A stretch of 44,436 nucleotides of DNA, taken from Pseudomonadota bacterium (lineage in GTDB: Bacteria > Desulfobacterota > Desulfobulbia > Desulfobulbales > SURF-16). The stretch covers positions 1 through 44,436 of the forward strand of contig JAHILF010000147.1 of assembly GCA_018897105.1 (NCBI GenBank). The letters run 5' to 3'. Positions 44,410 through 44,436 of this stretch are shown here, in pieces; the stretch's first letter is position 1, and every line of letters begins with the position of its first letter. A program made the position numbers and the translations under genes. Under the pieces are notes generated by a model that saw nothing but the letters and a program-made list of their open reading frames with translations, was not told the origin of the DNA and did no database searches.

Positions 44410-44436
44410 AACCTGGGCTCAGGCAACCGGCGAAAA

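Overview
The window looks like a chromosomal segment of a Gram-negative anaerobe or microaerobe, most likely a Desulfobacterota member close to the Desulfobulbales. This placement is inferred from gene content: six-S1-domain ribosomal protein S1 next to an IHF/HU gene, chromosomal parAB, heterodimeric PyrD/PyrK, an NIL-domain ferredoxin, a UPF0280 protein, FlhG and ExeA homologues, and an ArsM-like enzyme. It was not tested by alignment. Nearly every gene is a recognisable chromosomal gene. I saw no rRNA, tRNA, CRISPR array, transposase or prophage.

Layout. From 0.2 to 4.9 kb a minus-strand operon carries rnr, a TrmJ-like methylase, 5-formyl-THF cyclo-ligase and a histone-deacetylase-like enzyme. 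A divergent RelA/SpoT homologue (5.0-7.1 kb) has an intact hydrolase site but a degraded synthetase site. From 7.1 to 11.4 kb come a Crp/Fnr regulator coupled to a phosphopantetheinyl transferase, CvpA, two arsenosugar-type glycosyltransferases and a UPF0280 protein. From 11.5 to 15.7 kb there is a large secreted repeat protein next to a membrane-anchored MshEN (putative c-di-GMP-binding) protein. From 15.8 to 21.2 kb lie a HAD phosphatase, a YkgJ-type Cys-cluster protein, pyrD, pyrK, parB, parA and a parS site inside a 54-bp perfect palindrome.

From 21.2 to 29.2 kb the DNA is visibly AT-richer: an M20 peptidase, an NIL-ferredoxin, a HEAT-repeat-type gene apparently split by about 0.5 kb of hairpin-rich DNA, a YrdC/Sua5 protein, IHF/HU, sppA, rpsA, a NUDIX hydrolase and a HAD nucleotidase. 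From 29.4 to 39.2 kb, in GC-richer DNA, are pcnB-bioB-bioF, mutM, a 1037-residue radical SAM / ArsM-type methyltransferase / cysteine-rich fusion, then rph-tgt-yajC. From 39.4 to 44.3 kb a tightly overlapped operon encodes an HDOD-histidine kinase-receiver protein, a MerR-HTH/FlhG ATPase, an ExeA-like ATPase and a possible small protein. The window ends in a dispersed inverted repeat.

The best candidates for under-described biology are the radical SAM-ArsM fusion, the hydrolase-only SpoT homologue, the MshEN membrane protein beside the giant exoprotein, the parS palindrome, and the interrupted HEAT gene.
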